The notes: generated by a model from the sequence alone, not told the origin. Shown: positions 18,505 to 27,509, numbered from the stretch's first letter. The stretch: 64,000 bases of DNA from Spectribacter hydrogenoxidans (GCF_031846275.1 NZ_JAVRIB010000006.1:148876-212875); one strand, 5' to 3'. Made by a program: numbers and translations.

Positions 18505-19887
18505 ATGCTGGGGGTCGTGGGAATCCTGATCTCGCTGGGACTGCTGATGTTCCTGGCGTACCGCGGTGTATCGGTGATTCTGCTGGCACCGGTGCTGGCG
18601 CTGGTGGCCTGCCTGTTCCAGGCTGACGGGGTGCCGCTGCTGGCCACCTACACCCAGGTGTTCATGCCGGCCATGGGCGACTTCGCCGCCCGCTACTTCC
18701 CGATCTTTCTGCTCGGCGCCATCTTCGGCAAGCTGATGCAGGACTCCGGCTGTGCGCGGTCGATTGCCCTGCAGTTCCGCGACTGGTTGGGCGAGCGCCA
18801 CGCGGTGCTGTCGATCGTGCTGGCCTGCGGGCTGCTGGAATACGGCGGCGTATCGGCCTTCGTGGTGGCATTCTCGGTCTATCCGCTGGCCGCGGCCCTG
18901 TTCCGGGAGCTGGACATTCCCAAGCGGCTGCTTGGCGGCACACTGGCGCTGGGGGCCTTCACCTTCGCCATGACGGCGTTGCCGGGCACGGCACAGATCC
19001 ATAACGTGATTCCCATGTCGTATTTCGGCACCACCGCGTTTGCCGCGCCGGTGCTGGGTCTGACAGCGGCCACGATGATGGTGGGCGGGGGCGTGCTGTG
19101 GCTGAACCTGCGGCTGCGGGCGGCACGCCGGGCCGGCGAGGGTTACGGCACCGGCCATACCCGTGAGCCGGAAGCCATCGACGGCGAGGTGCCGGGCTTC
19201 TGGACTGCCCTGCTGCCCATTATCGCCGTGATCGGCATCAATCTGATCATGGTCCGCTACGTGATGCCCGGCTGGGATACCAGCTATCTGGGCACGGATG
19301 CCTACGGCAACACCGATTTCGAATCCGTGCGCGGCCTTTGGGGCATCATCCCGGCGCTGCTGGTGGCCGGCCTGCTGGTGGCGGCGGTGCATTTCCGCTC
19401 GCGGGCGCGGCTCAACCGGACGCTGACCGACGGGGCAATGGGCTCCCTGCTGCCGATGTTCAATACCGCCAGTGAGGTGGGTTACGGCACGACCATCGCC
19501 ACGCTCGCCGCGTTTGCCGTGGTCAAGGAGTCGGTGCTCAACATCTCCCCGGGCAACCCGCTGATTTCCGAGATGGTGGCGGTAAACGTACTGGCGGGTA
19601 TTACCGGGTCGGCGTCGGGCGGCCTCGGGATTGCCCTGTCCGCGTTGGGCGAGACCTACAACGAACTGGCGGCGACCCTGGGCGTGAATCCCGAGTACAT
19701 GCATCGTATCGCCTCGATGTCCTCGGGCGGATTCGATTCGCTGCCGCACAACGGCGCGGTCATCACCCTGCTGACCATCTGTGGCCTGACCCATCGGCAG
19801 GCCTATCCGGACATCGCGATTGTGTCGCTGCTGATTCCGTTTCTGGTGACCGCTACCTGTGTCGCCGCGCTGAGTCTGATTTTGTAA
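18505..19887 (+). CDS. GntP-family permease
   Basis: 460-residue membrane protein with about 12 hydrophobic helices and the two-fold layout of GntP/ArsB-like proton symporters. Segments such as FPIFLLGAIFGKLMQDSG and the C-terminal GSASGGLGIALSALG are characteristic. Family members carry gluconate or other small organic acids; the substrate here cannot be deduced, and no sugar-acid or hydroxybutyrate enzymes are adjacent. It has its own RBS (GGGGAG). The next ATG, at 18501, is out of frame. Confidence 0.82.
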   Translation: MLGVVGILISLGLLMFLAYRGVSVILLAPVLALVACLFQADGVPLLATYTQVFMPAMGDFAARYFPIFLLGAIFGKLMQDSGCARSIALQFRDWLGERHAVLSIVLACGLLEYGGVSAFVVAFSVYPLAAALFRELDIPKRLLGGTLALGAFTFAMTALPGTAQIHNVIPMSYFGTTAFAAPVLGLTAATMMVGGGVLWLNLRLRAARRAGEGYGTGHTREPEAIDGEVPGFWTALLPIIAVIGINLIMVRYVMPGWDTSYLGTDAYGNTDFESVRGLWGIIPALLVAGLLVAAVHFRSRARLNRTLTDGAMGSLLPMFNTASEVGYGTTIATLAAFAVVKESVLNISPGNPLISEMVAVNVLAGITGSASGGLGIALSALGETYNELAATLGVNPEYMHRIASMSSGGFDSLPHNGAVITLLTICGLTHRQAYPDIAIVSLLIPFLVTATCVAALSLIL

Positions 19888-19897
19888 TACCGAGGTC

Positions 19898-19925
19898 TTG
19901 TTTCTCGTTGCGGCCCGGATATGCT
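19898..19925 (+). promoter_or_regulatory. Probable sigma-70 promoter of the lipoprotein gene
   Basis: TTGTTT at 19898-19903, a 16-bp spacer, then TATGCT at 19920-19925. It lies 75 bp upstream of the lipoprotein ATG, which has a good AGGAGA ribosome site at 19987-19992. Confidence 0.5.
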
Positions 19926-19999
19926 AATTTGTCAGCGCTTTGTGTCGGGATACGAGGGCCCGGTAGACCCAAGGCAATTCCCAATCAGGAGAAACGATT

Positions 20000-20269
20000 A
20001 TGACGGGTAAGTGGATCAAGGTTGCAGCTCTGGCGGCGCTGGTCGCCGGTGCAGCAGGTTGCTCGAACAGCGAGCTCGAGGCCCAGGTCGAAGAAGCGAT
20101 GCGCACGGCAGAAGCTGCGCAGAGCACGGCTAACGCCGCTCAGAGTTCGGCTGATTCGGCCCAGCAGACTGCTGATCGTGCGATGAGCGCGGCGCAGGAA
20201 AGCAAGTCCTGCTGCCAGGCTAACTCGAAGCGCATCGAGCGCATGTTCGAGGCCTCTCAGCGCAAGTAA
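20000..20269 (+). CDS. Alanine-zipper (Lpp/OprI-like) outer-membrane lipoprotein
   Basis: 89 residues. Signal peptide with lipobox ending at Cys21 (AGAAGC). The mature part is an Ala-rich heptad coiled coil (residues about 25-65, with repeats like AEAAQSTANAAQSSADSAQQ) expected to trimerise, like Pseudomonas OprI. The last residue is Lys. In Lpp/OprI that terminal Lys is joined to peptidoglycan diaminopimelate by L,D-transpeptidases, so it probably tethers the outer membrane to the wall. A predicted transpeptidase gene lies directly downstream on the other strand. Strong terminator follows. Confidence 0.85.
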   Translation: MTGKWIKVAALAALVAGAAGCSNSELEAQVEEAMRTAEAAQSTANAAQSSADSAQQTADRAMSAAQESKSCCQANSKRIERMFEASQRK

Positions 20270-20293
20270 TCGGAACGGCTGATCCGATTCGTC

Positions 20294-20319
20294 AAAGCCC
20301 CGCTCCGGCGGGGCTTTTT
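20294..20319 (+). terminator. Rho-independent terminator of the lipoprotein gene
   Basis: AAAGCCCCG pairs with CGGGGCTTT around a 4-6 nt loop, followed by a T run. It sits 25 bp past the stop codon and between two convergent genes. Confidence 0.88.
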
Positions 20320-20345
20320 CGTTGATATCGGGAATGGCGGCGTCG

Positions 20346-21275
20346 TCAGTCCCTGGCGGTCAGCTGGGTGCCCCCGATGGCAGCGGGGATGCCGTGCTGC
20401 CGTGTCCCCATCGACTCGGCCAGTTCCCAATCGATTGGCGTGTCCGGCCGGTTCCGGGTGGCGTTGATGACGGACTGGACCAGCGGTGTGTAGCTGTCCA
20501 CCCGGTTCTTGCCGTCGGCATCGGGCGGATGTGCCTCGAGATAGAGTTCGCCCGCGTGCCAGCCCGTCTTGTAGGGCTGGTTGACGATGGTTACCGGGGT
20601 GCCGGGGTCAACCATGGAATAAAGCGCGGCGATGTCTTCCGGGTACAGGCGGATACAGCCGTGGGAGACGCGCAGCCCGATGCCCGCCGGCTTGTTGGTG
20701 CCGTGCAGCAGGTAGGCGGGAAAGCCCAGATAAAGCGCATGCCGGCCCAGCGGGTTGTCCGGCCCGGGCGGCACCACGCGGGGCAGGGGGTCACCGGCCT
20801 CGGCGTGTTCCTCGCGGATGGATTCGGGCGGCGTCCAGGTCGGGTCTGCCGCGGTCCGGGTGATGGTGGTGCGGCCCAGCGGCGTGTCCCAGCCCTCGCG
20901 GCCGATACCCAGCGGGTAGGTGATGACCTTGCCTTCGTACTGGCTGCCCGCCGGCGGAAAGTAGTAGAGCCGCATCTCGGCGATGTTGAGCACCAGCCCG
21001 CGGCGGTCAGCGTCGGGCAGGATGTATCGCGTGGGCAGGGTCACCGGCGTGCCGGCGCCGGGCAGCCAAGGGTCGACGTCCGGATTGGCCAGGCGTAATT
21101 CGCGATAGCCGATGTTGTGACGGCGGGCCAGCGCCACGAACGTATCCGCTTCCCGGGCCTCGACGGTGATGGTCTTGCCGATGAGGTCGCTGTTGTCCGA
21201 CGGCGCCGGGTAGACGGCGGCCTGGGCGGCGGTGGATGCCAGCAGGGTGGTGATCAGCAACCAGAATCGACGCAT
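20346..21275 (-). CDS. L,D-transpeptidase (ErfK/YbiS/YcfS/YnhG type) with LysM-like domain
   Basis: 309 residues. A signal peptide (residues 1-20, ending AQAA) is followed by a LysM-like wall-binding segment (EADTFVALARRHNIGYREL, about 41-60). The YkuD catalytic domain carries the HGTNKPAGIGLRVSHGCIR motif, seen here as His191, His205, Gly206, Cys207 and Arg209. Such enzymes form 3-3 cross-links or attach Braun-type lipoproteins to peptidoglycan. Full length and architecture match the E. coli lipoprotein-attaching group. ATG 21275 is chosen because GGGAA lies upstream; ATG 21284 is the alternative. It faces the alanine-zipper lipoprotein gene. Confidence 0.9.
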   Translation of the reverse strand: MRRFWLLITTLLASTAAQAAVYPAPSDNSDLIGKTITVEAREADTFVALARRHNIGYRELRLANPDVDPWLPGAGTPVTLPTRYILPDADRRGLVLNIAEMRLYYFPPAGSQYEGKVITYPLGIGREGWDTPLGRTTITRTAADPTWTPPESIREEHAEAGDPLPRVVPPGPDNPLGRHALYLGFPAYLLHGTNKPAGIGLRVSHGCIRLYPEDIAALYSMVDPGTPVTIVNQPYKTGWHAGELYLEAHPPDADGKNRVDSYTPLVQSVINATRNRPDTPIDWELAESMGTRQHGIPAAIGGTQLTARD

Positions 21276-21330
21276 CGACAACATTCCCGCGTACAGCCCG
21301 GTTCTAGCGATGGGCATGGAAAGGTGGACA

Positions 21331-21360
21331 CAAAAAAAGGCCGGCATTTCAGCCGACCCC
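21331..21360 (-). terminator. Probable terminator of dodecin-pdxH operon
   Basis: On the minus strand GGTCGGC pairs imperfectly with GCCGGCC across a 6-nt loop and is followed by seven Ts. It begins 26 bp after the pdxH stop. Confidence 0.7.
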
Positions 21361-21385
21361 CTCGTGATCGCCATAATACCAGTAA

Positions 21386-22036
21386 TCAGGGGGCCAGGCG
21401 CTGCAACCGCCAGCGCTGGTCGCTGCGCCGATAGACCAGTCGATCGTGCAACCGATTGCGCCGGCCCTGCCAGAACTCGATGGCCCGGGGGCTCAGATTG
21501 TAGCCGCCCCAGTGTGCGGGCCGCGGCACCGGGCCGTTGTCGCCGAACCGCTCCGCCGTCTGTTCATAGGCGCGCTCCAGGGTCTGCCGGTCGGCAATGA
21601 CGCGGCTCTGGGGTGAGGCATGGGCACCGATGCGGCTGCCGCGGGGGCGCGAAGCGAAGTAGCTGTCGGAATCGGCGGGCGGGATGGGGACGATCTCGCC
21701 CTCGATGCGCACCTGGCGTTCCAGCCGGTCCCACCAGAACACCAGCGCTGCGTGCGGGTTGGCGTTGATTTCCCGCCCCTTGCGGCTGTCGTAGTTGGTG
21801 TAGAAGCGAAAACCCTGGTCGTCGAACCCCTTAAGCAGCACCGTCCGGGCGGAGGGCTTGCCCAGTGGATCGGCGGTGGCCAACGTCATGGCGGTGGGAT
21901 CGAACAGATCGGCCGCACGGGCCTGCTCGAACCAGGCGGCAAACAGTGCCATGGGGTCCGCGGGGACCCGGTCTTCGGTGAGATCGTCCTGATCGAGTTC
22001 GGCATGCCAGCCGCTTTCACCGGGGTTGTCGCTCAC
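21386..22036 (-). CDS. pdxH: Pyridoxamine 5'-phosphate oxidase
   Basis: FMN enzyme that oxidises pyridoxine/pyridoxamine 5'-phosphate to pyridoxal 5'-phosphate. 216 residues. Landmarks are RTVLLKGFDDQGFRFYTNY, SRKGREINANPHAALVFWW (FMN-binding), RIGAHASPQSRVI, and the C-terminal family signature from PAHWGGYNLSPRAIEFWQG to RLHDRLVY. It overlaps the dodecin gene by 4 bp, so both flavin-related proteins form one operon. Confidence 0.97.
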   Translation of the reverse strand: MSDNPGESGWHAELDQDDLTEDRVPADPMALFAAWFEQARAADLFDPTAMTLATADPLGKPSARTVLLKGFDDQGFRFYTNYDSRKGREINANPHAALVFWWDRLERQVRIEGEIVPIPPADSDSYFASRPRGSRIGAHASPQSRVIADRQTLERAYEQTAERFGDNGPVPRPAHWGGYNLSPRAIEFWQGRRNRLHDRLVYRRSDQRWRLQRLAP

Positions 22037-22248
22037 TCGACGGTTTCCATGGTGAAGCCGAGCCTGACGGTTACCTGCCAGTGGGCGACGACACCGTCCT
22101 CAACATGCCCGCGGGTGTCGGTGACCTCGAACCAGCGGATGTGGCGCAGGCTCTGGGCGGCCTCGTGCACGGCGTTCTCGATTGCTTCCTGAATGCTGTT
22201 CGGCGAGGAACCGACGAGTTCGGTGATCTTGTAGACGTGTCCAGTCAT
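22033..22248 (-). CDS. Dodecin, flavin-binding
   Basis: 71-residue small protein with the dodecin pattern: HVYKITELVGSSPNSIQEAI, then a Trp-containing strand HIRWFEVTDTRGHV, then WQVTVRLGF. Dodecins form hollow 12-mers that store flavins, with the Trp stacking on the isoalloxazine ring. ATG 22248 is preferred because GGAG lies 9 nt before it; a GTG at 22257 is in frame. It is first in an operon with pdxH, an FMN enzyme. Confidence 0.92.
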   Translation of the reverse strand: MTGHVYKITELVGSSPNSIQEAIENAVHEAAQSLRHIRWFEVTDTRGHVEDGVVAHWQVTVRLGFTMETVE

Positions 22249-22405
22249 GGCAGCCACTCCGTGGTTGTCGGCATGGGGTTTTCAGCCTAGGGCTTGAGCG
22301 GTTGCTTGCGCAACGCCTTGCCGGCTGGCGTTATGGACCCGGATGGGCGGGTCGAACCGGCCGGTGGCCATGCTAGCCTAGCCCGCTTTCCAGCGGGAGA
22401 CAGTC

Positions 22406-23392
22406 ATGCGTGCACTCAGAATCGACCGGACCGACGACGGCACTCGCGCGGCGCTGCAGGATGTCAGCGTTGACGAGCTTACCGAGGGTAACGTTGTCAT
22501 TCGTTCCCATTACTCGAGCATCAACTACAAGGATGCGCTGGCGGTGACCGGCAAGGGCAAGATCCTGCACCGTTATCCGCTCAACGGCGGCATTGACGTC
22601 GCCGGAGTGGTGGAGCAGTCCGGGGACGACCGTTTCAAGCCCGGCGACGAAGTGGTCGTCACCGGCTATTTCCTGAGCGAAAAGCGCGATGGCGGTTTCG
22701 CCGAGCAGGTGCGGGTGCCGGGCGACTGCGTGGTGCCGCGCCCGGACGGCCTCACGCTGTTCGAGACCATGGCGCTGGGCACCGCCGGCTTCACCGCGGG
22801 CTACGCTGTGCGCCGGTTGCTGGAAAACCACCAGACGCCGGACATGGGCCCGATCGCCGTGACCGGCGCCACCGGCGGCGTCGGGTCATTCGCGATCAGC
22901 CTGCTGGCGGCCCGGGGGTTCGAGGTCAAGGCGGTCACCCGCAAGACCGGCTCGGCCGGCGATTATCTGCGCGGGCTGGGCGCGGCCGAGGTGATTTCGC
23001 CCGACGACATCCCCGAAGATGGCAAGCCCATGTCGAAACCCGGCTGGGGCGGGGGCGTGGACAGTGTCGGTGGTGAACTGCTTGCGCGGCTGATCAAGCA
23101 GGTGGTGCCCTACGGCAATGTGGCCGCCATCGGCCTGGCTGGCGGGGTCAAGCTGGAAACCACCGTGCTGCCGTTCATCCTGCGCGGCGTGGGGCTCCAG
23201 GGCATTCACTCGGTGGAATGCCCGATGGACCGGCGGCTGGCGATCTGGGCCGACCTGGCCGGCGAGCACAAGCCCGTAAAGCTGGACGAGATCGTCAGCC
23301 AGATCGTCACCCTCAATCAGGTGGCCGACGCCTGCGAGGCGATCATCGCCGGCGAGATCACCGGCCGCACCGTCGTCGACCTGCGTGGCTGA
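22406..23392 (+). CDS. acuI: Acrylyl-CoA reductase-like quinone oxidoreductase (AcuI/YhdH)
   Basis: 328-residue medium-chain dehydrogenase/reductase without zinc ligands. It belongs with AcuI/YhdH, which reduces acryloyl-CoA to propionyl-CoA with NADPH. Visible segments are SSINYKDALAVTGKGKI, GGIDVAGVV, the nucleotide-binding VTGATGGVGSFAISLLA near residue 152, and the C-terminal ITGRTVVDL. Acryloyl-CoA is toxic, and the gene may protect against it or serve DMSP/3-hydroxypropionate use; no DMSP genes are nearby. The downstream gene starts inside its last codons. Confidence 0.85.
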   Translation: MRALRIDRTDDGTRAALQDVSVDELTEGNVVIRSHYSSINYKDALAVTGKGKILHRYPLNGGIDVAGVVEQSGDDRFKPGDEVVVTGYFLSEKRDGGFAEQVRVPGDCVVPRPDGLTLFETMALGTAGFTAGYAVRRLLENHQTPDMGPIAVTGATGGVGSFAISLLAARGFEVKAVTRKTGSAGDYLRGLGAAEVISPDDIPEDGKPMSKPGWGGGVDSVGGELLARLIKQVVPYGNVAAIGLAGGVKLETTVLPFILRGVGLQGIHSVECPMDRRLAIWADLAGEHKPVKLDEIVSQIVTLNQVADACEAIIAGEITGRTVVDLRG

Positions 23393-23804
23393 TACCGACG
23401 GCTTCGCACTGCACCCGCGGCTGGCGTCGGATACCACGCCAGTCGTGGAGCTGGCGCTGTCGCGGGTGTTGCTGATGGACGATGCCCGGTTTCCCTGGCT
23501 GATCCTGGTGCCGATGCGCCCCGATCTGCGTGAAATCTACGATCTGTCCGCCGGGGATCAGGCGACTCTGTGGCAGGAAGTCAGCCGGGTAGGGGAGATG
23601 CTGATGCGGGAAACCGGGGGCGACAAGCTGAATGTTGCCGCCCTCGGCAATCAGGTGCCGCAACTGCATGTGCACGTCATCGCGCGGCGCACCGATGACC
23701 CAGCCTGGCCCGGGCCGGTTTGGGGTGCAGGGCAGGCCGAGGCTCGTGACCAGCGGGTGCGTGATGCGATTGTTCGGTCATTGCGGGAGGCGATTGAATC
23801 CTGA
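23385..23804 (+). CDS. HIT-family nucleotide hydrolase/transferase
   Basis: 139 residues with the HIT signature in the form NQVPQLHVHVIAR. The first His of the HxHxHxx triad is replaced by Gln, as in one proteobacterial subgroup, while the middle nucleophilic His remains. The GTG start overlaps the acuI stop by 8 bp, so it is probably translationally coupled to acuI. The nucleotide substrate cannot be inferred. Confidence 0.88.
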   Translation: MADTDGFALHPRLASDTTPVVELALSRVLLMDDARFPWLILVPMRPDLREIYDLSAGDQATLWQEVSRVGEMLMRETGGDKLNVAALGNQVPQLHVHVIARRTDDPAWPGPVWGAGQAEARDQRVRDAIVRSLREAIES

Positions 23805-23869
23805 TGCCGAGTCCGGGCCATGTTTCCGACAGCGATCAGCAATAATCAGAATCACAAATGGAGGCGTCG

Positions 23870-24313
23870 ATGACCGCCGAACAACTCGCCATCCTCTCTG
23901 CCGGCGTGTTCTTCACCACCGGGCTGCTAACCGGTATCTGGAAGTGGCGGGCCATCATGGCCAGCCCGAATGCCGAAGCGCCGTATTACGTCAACGTCGC
24001 CCATCGCGCGGCGTTGCTGTACAGCTTTGCTGCGCTGCTGCTGGCGTTCTTCGCGGCGCGCAGCGTGTGGCCGGAGCTCTGGAATCTGGCCGGAGTGATC
24101 GGCAACGTGGTGTTCTATGCCGCAGCCATCCTGATGTACTGCATTCACGGGTTCCTGCGGGATACGGACAACCAGCTGGCTCGGCCACATCGCCTTGGCA
24201 AGAGGGAAATGCCGGCCTGGCAAATGACCCTGTTCATGACGTTGCTGGCAGTAGGCGAGGTCGGGGGCTTTCTGATCCTTTTCACCGGCGTGCTCGCGGC
24301 CTGGTGGGGTTGA
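23870..24313 (+). CDS. Small integral membrane protein, unknown function
   Basis: 147 residues with four hydrophobic helices (about 6-24, 42-62, 72-96, 120-146). The loop after helix 3 is basic (RPHRLGKREMP). The start at 23870 is supported by GGAGG six nt upstream; an ATG lies four codons earlier. I recognise no family. It may be co-transcribed with the HIT gene, 65 bp upstream. Confidence 0.7.
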   Translation: MTAEQLAILSAGVFFTTGLLTGIWKWRAIMASPNAEAPYYVNVAHRAALLYSFAALLLAFFAARSVWPELWNLAGVIGNVVFYAAAILMYCIHGFLRDTDNQLARPHRLGKREMPAWQMTLFMTLLAVGEVGGFLILFTGVLAAWWG

Positions 24314-24401
24314 ATTGCAGCCCGCCGGGCGAGCGGAAACCCGGCAGCTGGGTCATCGTGCCGATTGCCCGCTCGGTCCCGGCGCGCGCCGCCGTGGTGG
24401 T

Positions 24402-26678
24402 TCAACCGTCGCCCGGTAGCGGATCGTCCGCGGCGAAGGCGTCGACCACGTTCTGCATGATGCGGGCGCAGTCGTTGTCACCCATGTTCCAGGGCAACGC
24501 CTGGCCGAAGGCGATGGAGCCGGTCGCGAACACCGCGCCCTCGTTGCGGGTTTTGAACAGCACCATGTCCGCCCGCACCTGGAAGTCCTGCGTGCCACCC
24601 AGGCCGGGAAAGTTGAACATGACCTCTTCGGAGACGTGCGGATAGTTGTCCGAATGTCCTTCGGAGGCGGCGAGCAGCCACGCGCCGGGCGGGGTACCCA
24701 GACCAAGGTCGTAGCGGTCGAGCTCCAGACCGGCTGCGCCGCCCAGCGCCAGGCCGTTGTCACCGAAGACCTCGCCGTCCACGCCGTCAAGAACCCAGGA
24801 CACCGCGGGATCCTCCGCATCCGGCAGCTTGCGGTAGGCACTGGACTCGTCCATGCCCTCGCTGGCGAAGCCTACGCCCACGGTCTTTTGGGGGCTGCGG
24901 CCGCGGTTGCGCCAGATACCGCTTTTTTCCCCGGTGGTGGCCAGGTAATGCTCGCCGGCGGCCGCCTGCCAGGCACGCGACCCGGAATCGAGCTTGCGCA
25001 CCTCCATGCACCATGGTTCGTCGTCGCGAAAGCCCACCACCCAGTAGTAACCGTTGGCGCCGGTGTAGATGACGCGACCCCCGTGGGCGAGATACTCCTC
25101 ATGGGCGTCGAGCATGCGCTCCGAGTAGTACTCCGAGTGGGTGCCGTTGATGACGACGTTGTAGGGCTCGATGGCGGCGAGGCCGTCGCGGTGCAGGTCC
25201 TCGTCCGTGATGACGTCGTAGTCGTGGCCGCTTTGCTCGAGCCACCAGACGATCGACAGATCGGCCGGGAACTGCCACGGCACGCCGGTGGCGGCCATCC
25301 GGTGCTTGGGCCGCAACCCCATGATCGGGCGGCGATAGGAGGTGTAGCACACGCCCTGGCCGTCGTTGTGGTGGTCGTAGGTGGAGCGCCCCCACTCCGG
25401 GTGGGTGCCCAGCAGGTAATCGTAGTCCGTCAGCATGAGGGTGTGGCCGGTGATGGCCTGGACCTCCGGCGCGTCCAGCACGAAGTGCTCGTTGGCGTAG
25501 GCCAGGTAGCTGGCCGTGGGCATGAGCATGGCGACCTTGGCGCTCGGCTCGGCCGGTCGCACGAAGAACACGATGTGGTCCTCGGTGCCCCCGCCGCGCA
25601 GCCGCGCGGCGTAAACCCCGCTGGCCAGGCCCTTCGGCACCGTCCAGCTGAATGCGGGCCGCCAGCGGCAGTCGACGATGGCGTCGTCGTTGAAATAGAT
25701 CCCGCCGTACTGCTCGGGCGCCAGTCGGAAGCAGTCGTCCTTGCCGCGCCAGTTGTAGCCGGTCATGGCGCGCACGGGGCGGTTGACCCCGATGCCGTGC
25801 AGCGCGTGCGGCCCGACGTCGTGCACAATGTCGCCGATGCCGTCCGCGGTGTAACCAGCGGCGGTGTCCCAGCGGGCCAGCACGCCAGAGCGCGGCGGCT
25901 CGCGCCCACCCGAGAGATCGTCCAGCACAGCACCCTCCATGGCCCCCGCCTGCACGCCGCAACGATCTATCTTGCCGTTGTACAAGCCGGTCACGCGGCG
26001 CCCGAGGTTATCATCGGCGGTCTCGTAGCCGGCGAGCAGCAAGTCGCCGTCGTGGGCGGCCGGGTGTACGCTCAACTCGCCGGCCGCGCGATCGTCGTCG
26101 TCGAGGCGCAGCGCCGGGCCGAGCAAGCTGTTGTAGGCGTTGACCACGGGGGTCTGGTAAAGGGTGACCCGGCGGGAATCGGCTTCGTAGGTTGCCGCCA
26201 CGAAGTACCAGAGGCGCGCGCGCAGGGGCTTGGTGGTGGCGACTGCGGCCTCGCGGCGGCCGTCGCCGGCCCAGAAGGTCAGCCGCCCCGCGTCGTCCAG
26301 GCCGAGGGCGTAGCCGCGGGTGGTGGCGTCGTCGTACTTGGCGATGATGGCTTGGCGGCCCTTGTTCGGCGTGGTCGGCCACACAAAGGCGTGCAGGGTG
26401 AAATCGCCCGTGGGGTTGAGCCGGCCGTCGGAGTCCGCCACGCGCACGAAACTGCCCGCCTGGACGGCCTGGTACGACAAGGCCACGCGGCCGTTGCAGT
26501 CGGCATCCACCTCGCGCTCCTGGAAGCCAGGGCCCTCCGGATGCTCGTCGCCGTGGAGTAGGCGAACGATTTGCACCTTCGCTTGCTCCACCCCCTCGGC
26601 GCTGGCCATGAAGCGTAGGCTCTCGCCCGGCCGCACCGTTATGCGGTCGCAATATCCGGTGATGTAAGGCTTGATCAT
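24402..26678 (-). CDS. dmfA2: N,N-dimethylformamidase, large subunit
   Basis: Hydrolyses N,N-dimethylformamide to dimethylamine and formate. 758 residues. The N-terminal part holds a LamG-like beta-sandwich (about 60-230, GDFTLHAFVWPTTPNKGRQ). The core resembles the amidohydrolase module of DMFase, whose mononuclear iron is bound by Tyr, His and Glu. The His-x-Glu pair is seen at H514 and E516 in INGTHSEYYSERML, close to the published H519/E521 positions. ATG 26678 fits the family N terminus MIKPYITGYCD. It follows the small-subunit gene by 22 bp. Whether the physiological substrate is DMF or another small amide is not known. Confidence 0.9.
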   Translation of the reverse strand: MIKPYITGYCDRITVRPGESLRFMASAEGVEQAKVQIVRLLHGDEHPEGPGFQEREVDADCNGRVALSYQAVQAGSFVRVADSDGRLNPTGDFTLHAFVWPTTPNKGRQAIIAKYDDATTRGYALGLDDAGRLTFWAGDGRREAAVATTKPLRARLWYFVAATYEADSRRVTLYQTPVVNAYNSLLGPALRLDDDDRAAGELSVHPAAHDGDLLLAGYETADDNLGRRVTGLYNGKIDRCGVQAGAMEGAVLDDLSGGREPPRSGVLARWDTAAGYTADGIGDIVHDVGPHALHGIGVNRPVRAMTGYNWRGKDDCFRLAPEQYGGIYFNDDAIVDCRWRPAFSWTVPKGLASGVYAARLRGGGTEDHIVFFVRPAEPSAKVAMLMPTASYLAYANEHFVLDAPEVQAITGHTLMLTDYDYLLGTHPEWGRSTYDHHNDGQGVCYTSYRRPIMGLRPKHRMAATGVPWQFPADLSIVWWLEQSGHDYDVITDEDLHRDGLAAIEPYNVVINGTHSEYYSERMLDAHEEYLAHGGRVIYTGANGYYWVVGFRDDEPWCMEVRKLDSGSRAWQAAAGEHYLATTGEKSGIWRNRGRSPQKTVGVGFASEGMDESSAYRKLPDAEDPAVSWVLDGVDGEVFGDNGLALGGAAGLELDRYDLGLGTPPGAWLLAASEGHSDNYPHVSEEVMFNFPGLGGTQDFQVRADMVLFKTRNEGAVFATGSIAFGQALPWNMGDNDCARIMQNVVDAFAADDPLPGDG

Positions 26679-26700
26679 GATCGCTTCCCGTCCGCGGGTG

Positions 26701-27051
26701 TCACTGGGCCCGCAAGGTTTCGACGTGCTTGAGGAACACGGCGTGGTAGGCCTCGTTCTCGTCCGTATACACGGTGTCATCGATGGGCTGCGGCGGCTCG
26801 CCCGGCGTCACCGGCAGCGCGATGACCTGGAACTCGCGGCACGGCTTGCGTACGTACAACCCAAAACGCGGTGGTCGCCGGAAGTAGTTAAGCACCCGCT
26901 CGAGCGCGTCGCTGTGCTGGCCCAGTGGCTGGCGCCGGTGCTCCTCGATCAGGTCGTCGTCGATCAGGTCTTTCACCTGCTCACGCAGGCGCGCGTCAAA
27001 GCGATGCAGTACCAGCAGCTGGCGATCGGCAGGCAGTTTGGTCGCGGCCAT
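26701..27051 (-). CDS. dmfA1: N,N-dimethylformamidase, small subunit
   Basis: 116 residues matching the small subunit of the two-component DMFase: helical N-terminal half (HRFDARLREQVKDLIDDDL) and an extended C-terminal half (RVLNYFRRPPRFGLYVRKP) ending with YHAVFLKHVETLR. The large and small chains assemble into heterotetramers or larger. ATG 27051 has GGAGGG just upstream. First gene of the operon, 22 bp before the large subunit. Confidence 0.87.
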   Translation of the reverse strand: MAATKLPADRQLLVLHRFDARLREQVKDLIDDDLIEEHRRQPLGQHSDALERVLNYFRRPPRFGLYVRKPCREFQVIALPVTPGEPPQPIDDTVYTDENEAYHAVFLKHVETLRAQ

Positions 27052-27509
27052 AGGCCCTCCTCTGCGTGAGAACGCGCCATGTAGCTTGCGATACCTCGGG
27101 GCGGGACGCCACAGGTCCAAATGCATGACCCGCACGCTGCAGCTGGCGCTTCGTCGAGTATAGGAAGAACAAACGCCCGTTCCTGAGTAGTAGATCGTGG
27201 TCTGTCGCGGGGGCTGTTTCATTCACGGGGTTTGTCCGCTTGTTTTGTGGCGTCGAGGTGCTCTGGCTGCTGCGTGGCGGTTACGAATTGACGGTCTGGC
27301 GGGCAGAATATGGGCTGGCGCCGGCGCTGGTAGGAGCCGGCGTGTAGCGAGTTAGCAGCCGTGAGTCGAGTTCAGCCAAGTTTTGGGTGAAACGCGAGAA
27401 CCCCGGGGACCGTAACCATAACCCTGACTACCATGCCAGGAGGAGTCGCCAGGCTTGGCCTGCGGCTGCGCGCACCGGCGGGGTCGGGAGCCCAATTTTT
27501 CGGCAGCCC
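27052..27509. other. 458-bp intergenic region with a REP-like palindrome
   Basis: No credible gene. Around 27315-27350 there is a GC-rich imperfect palindrome (GCGCCGGCGC, then GGTAGGAGCCGGCG) that resembles the dispersed GTAGGAGC-type REP elements of gammaproteobacteria. The DMFase promoter should lie at the left side of this region, reading left. Confidence 0.4.

Noticed and set aside
24636..26561. 641-codon plus-strand frame
   Set aside because: Lies antisense inside the dimethylformamidase gene and has no domain-like content.
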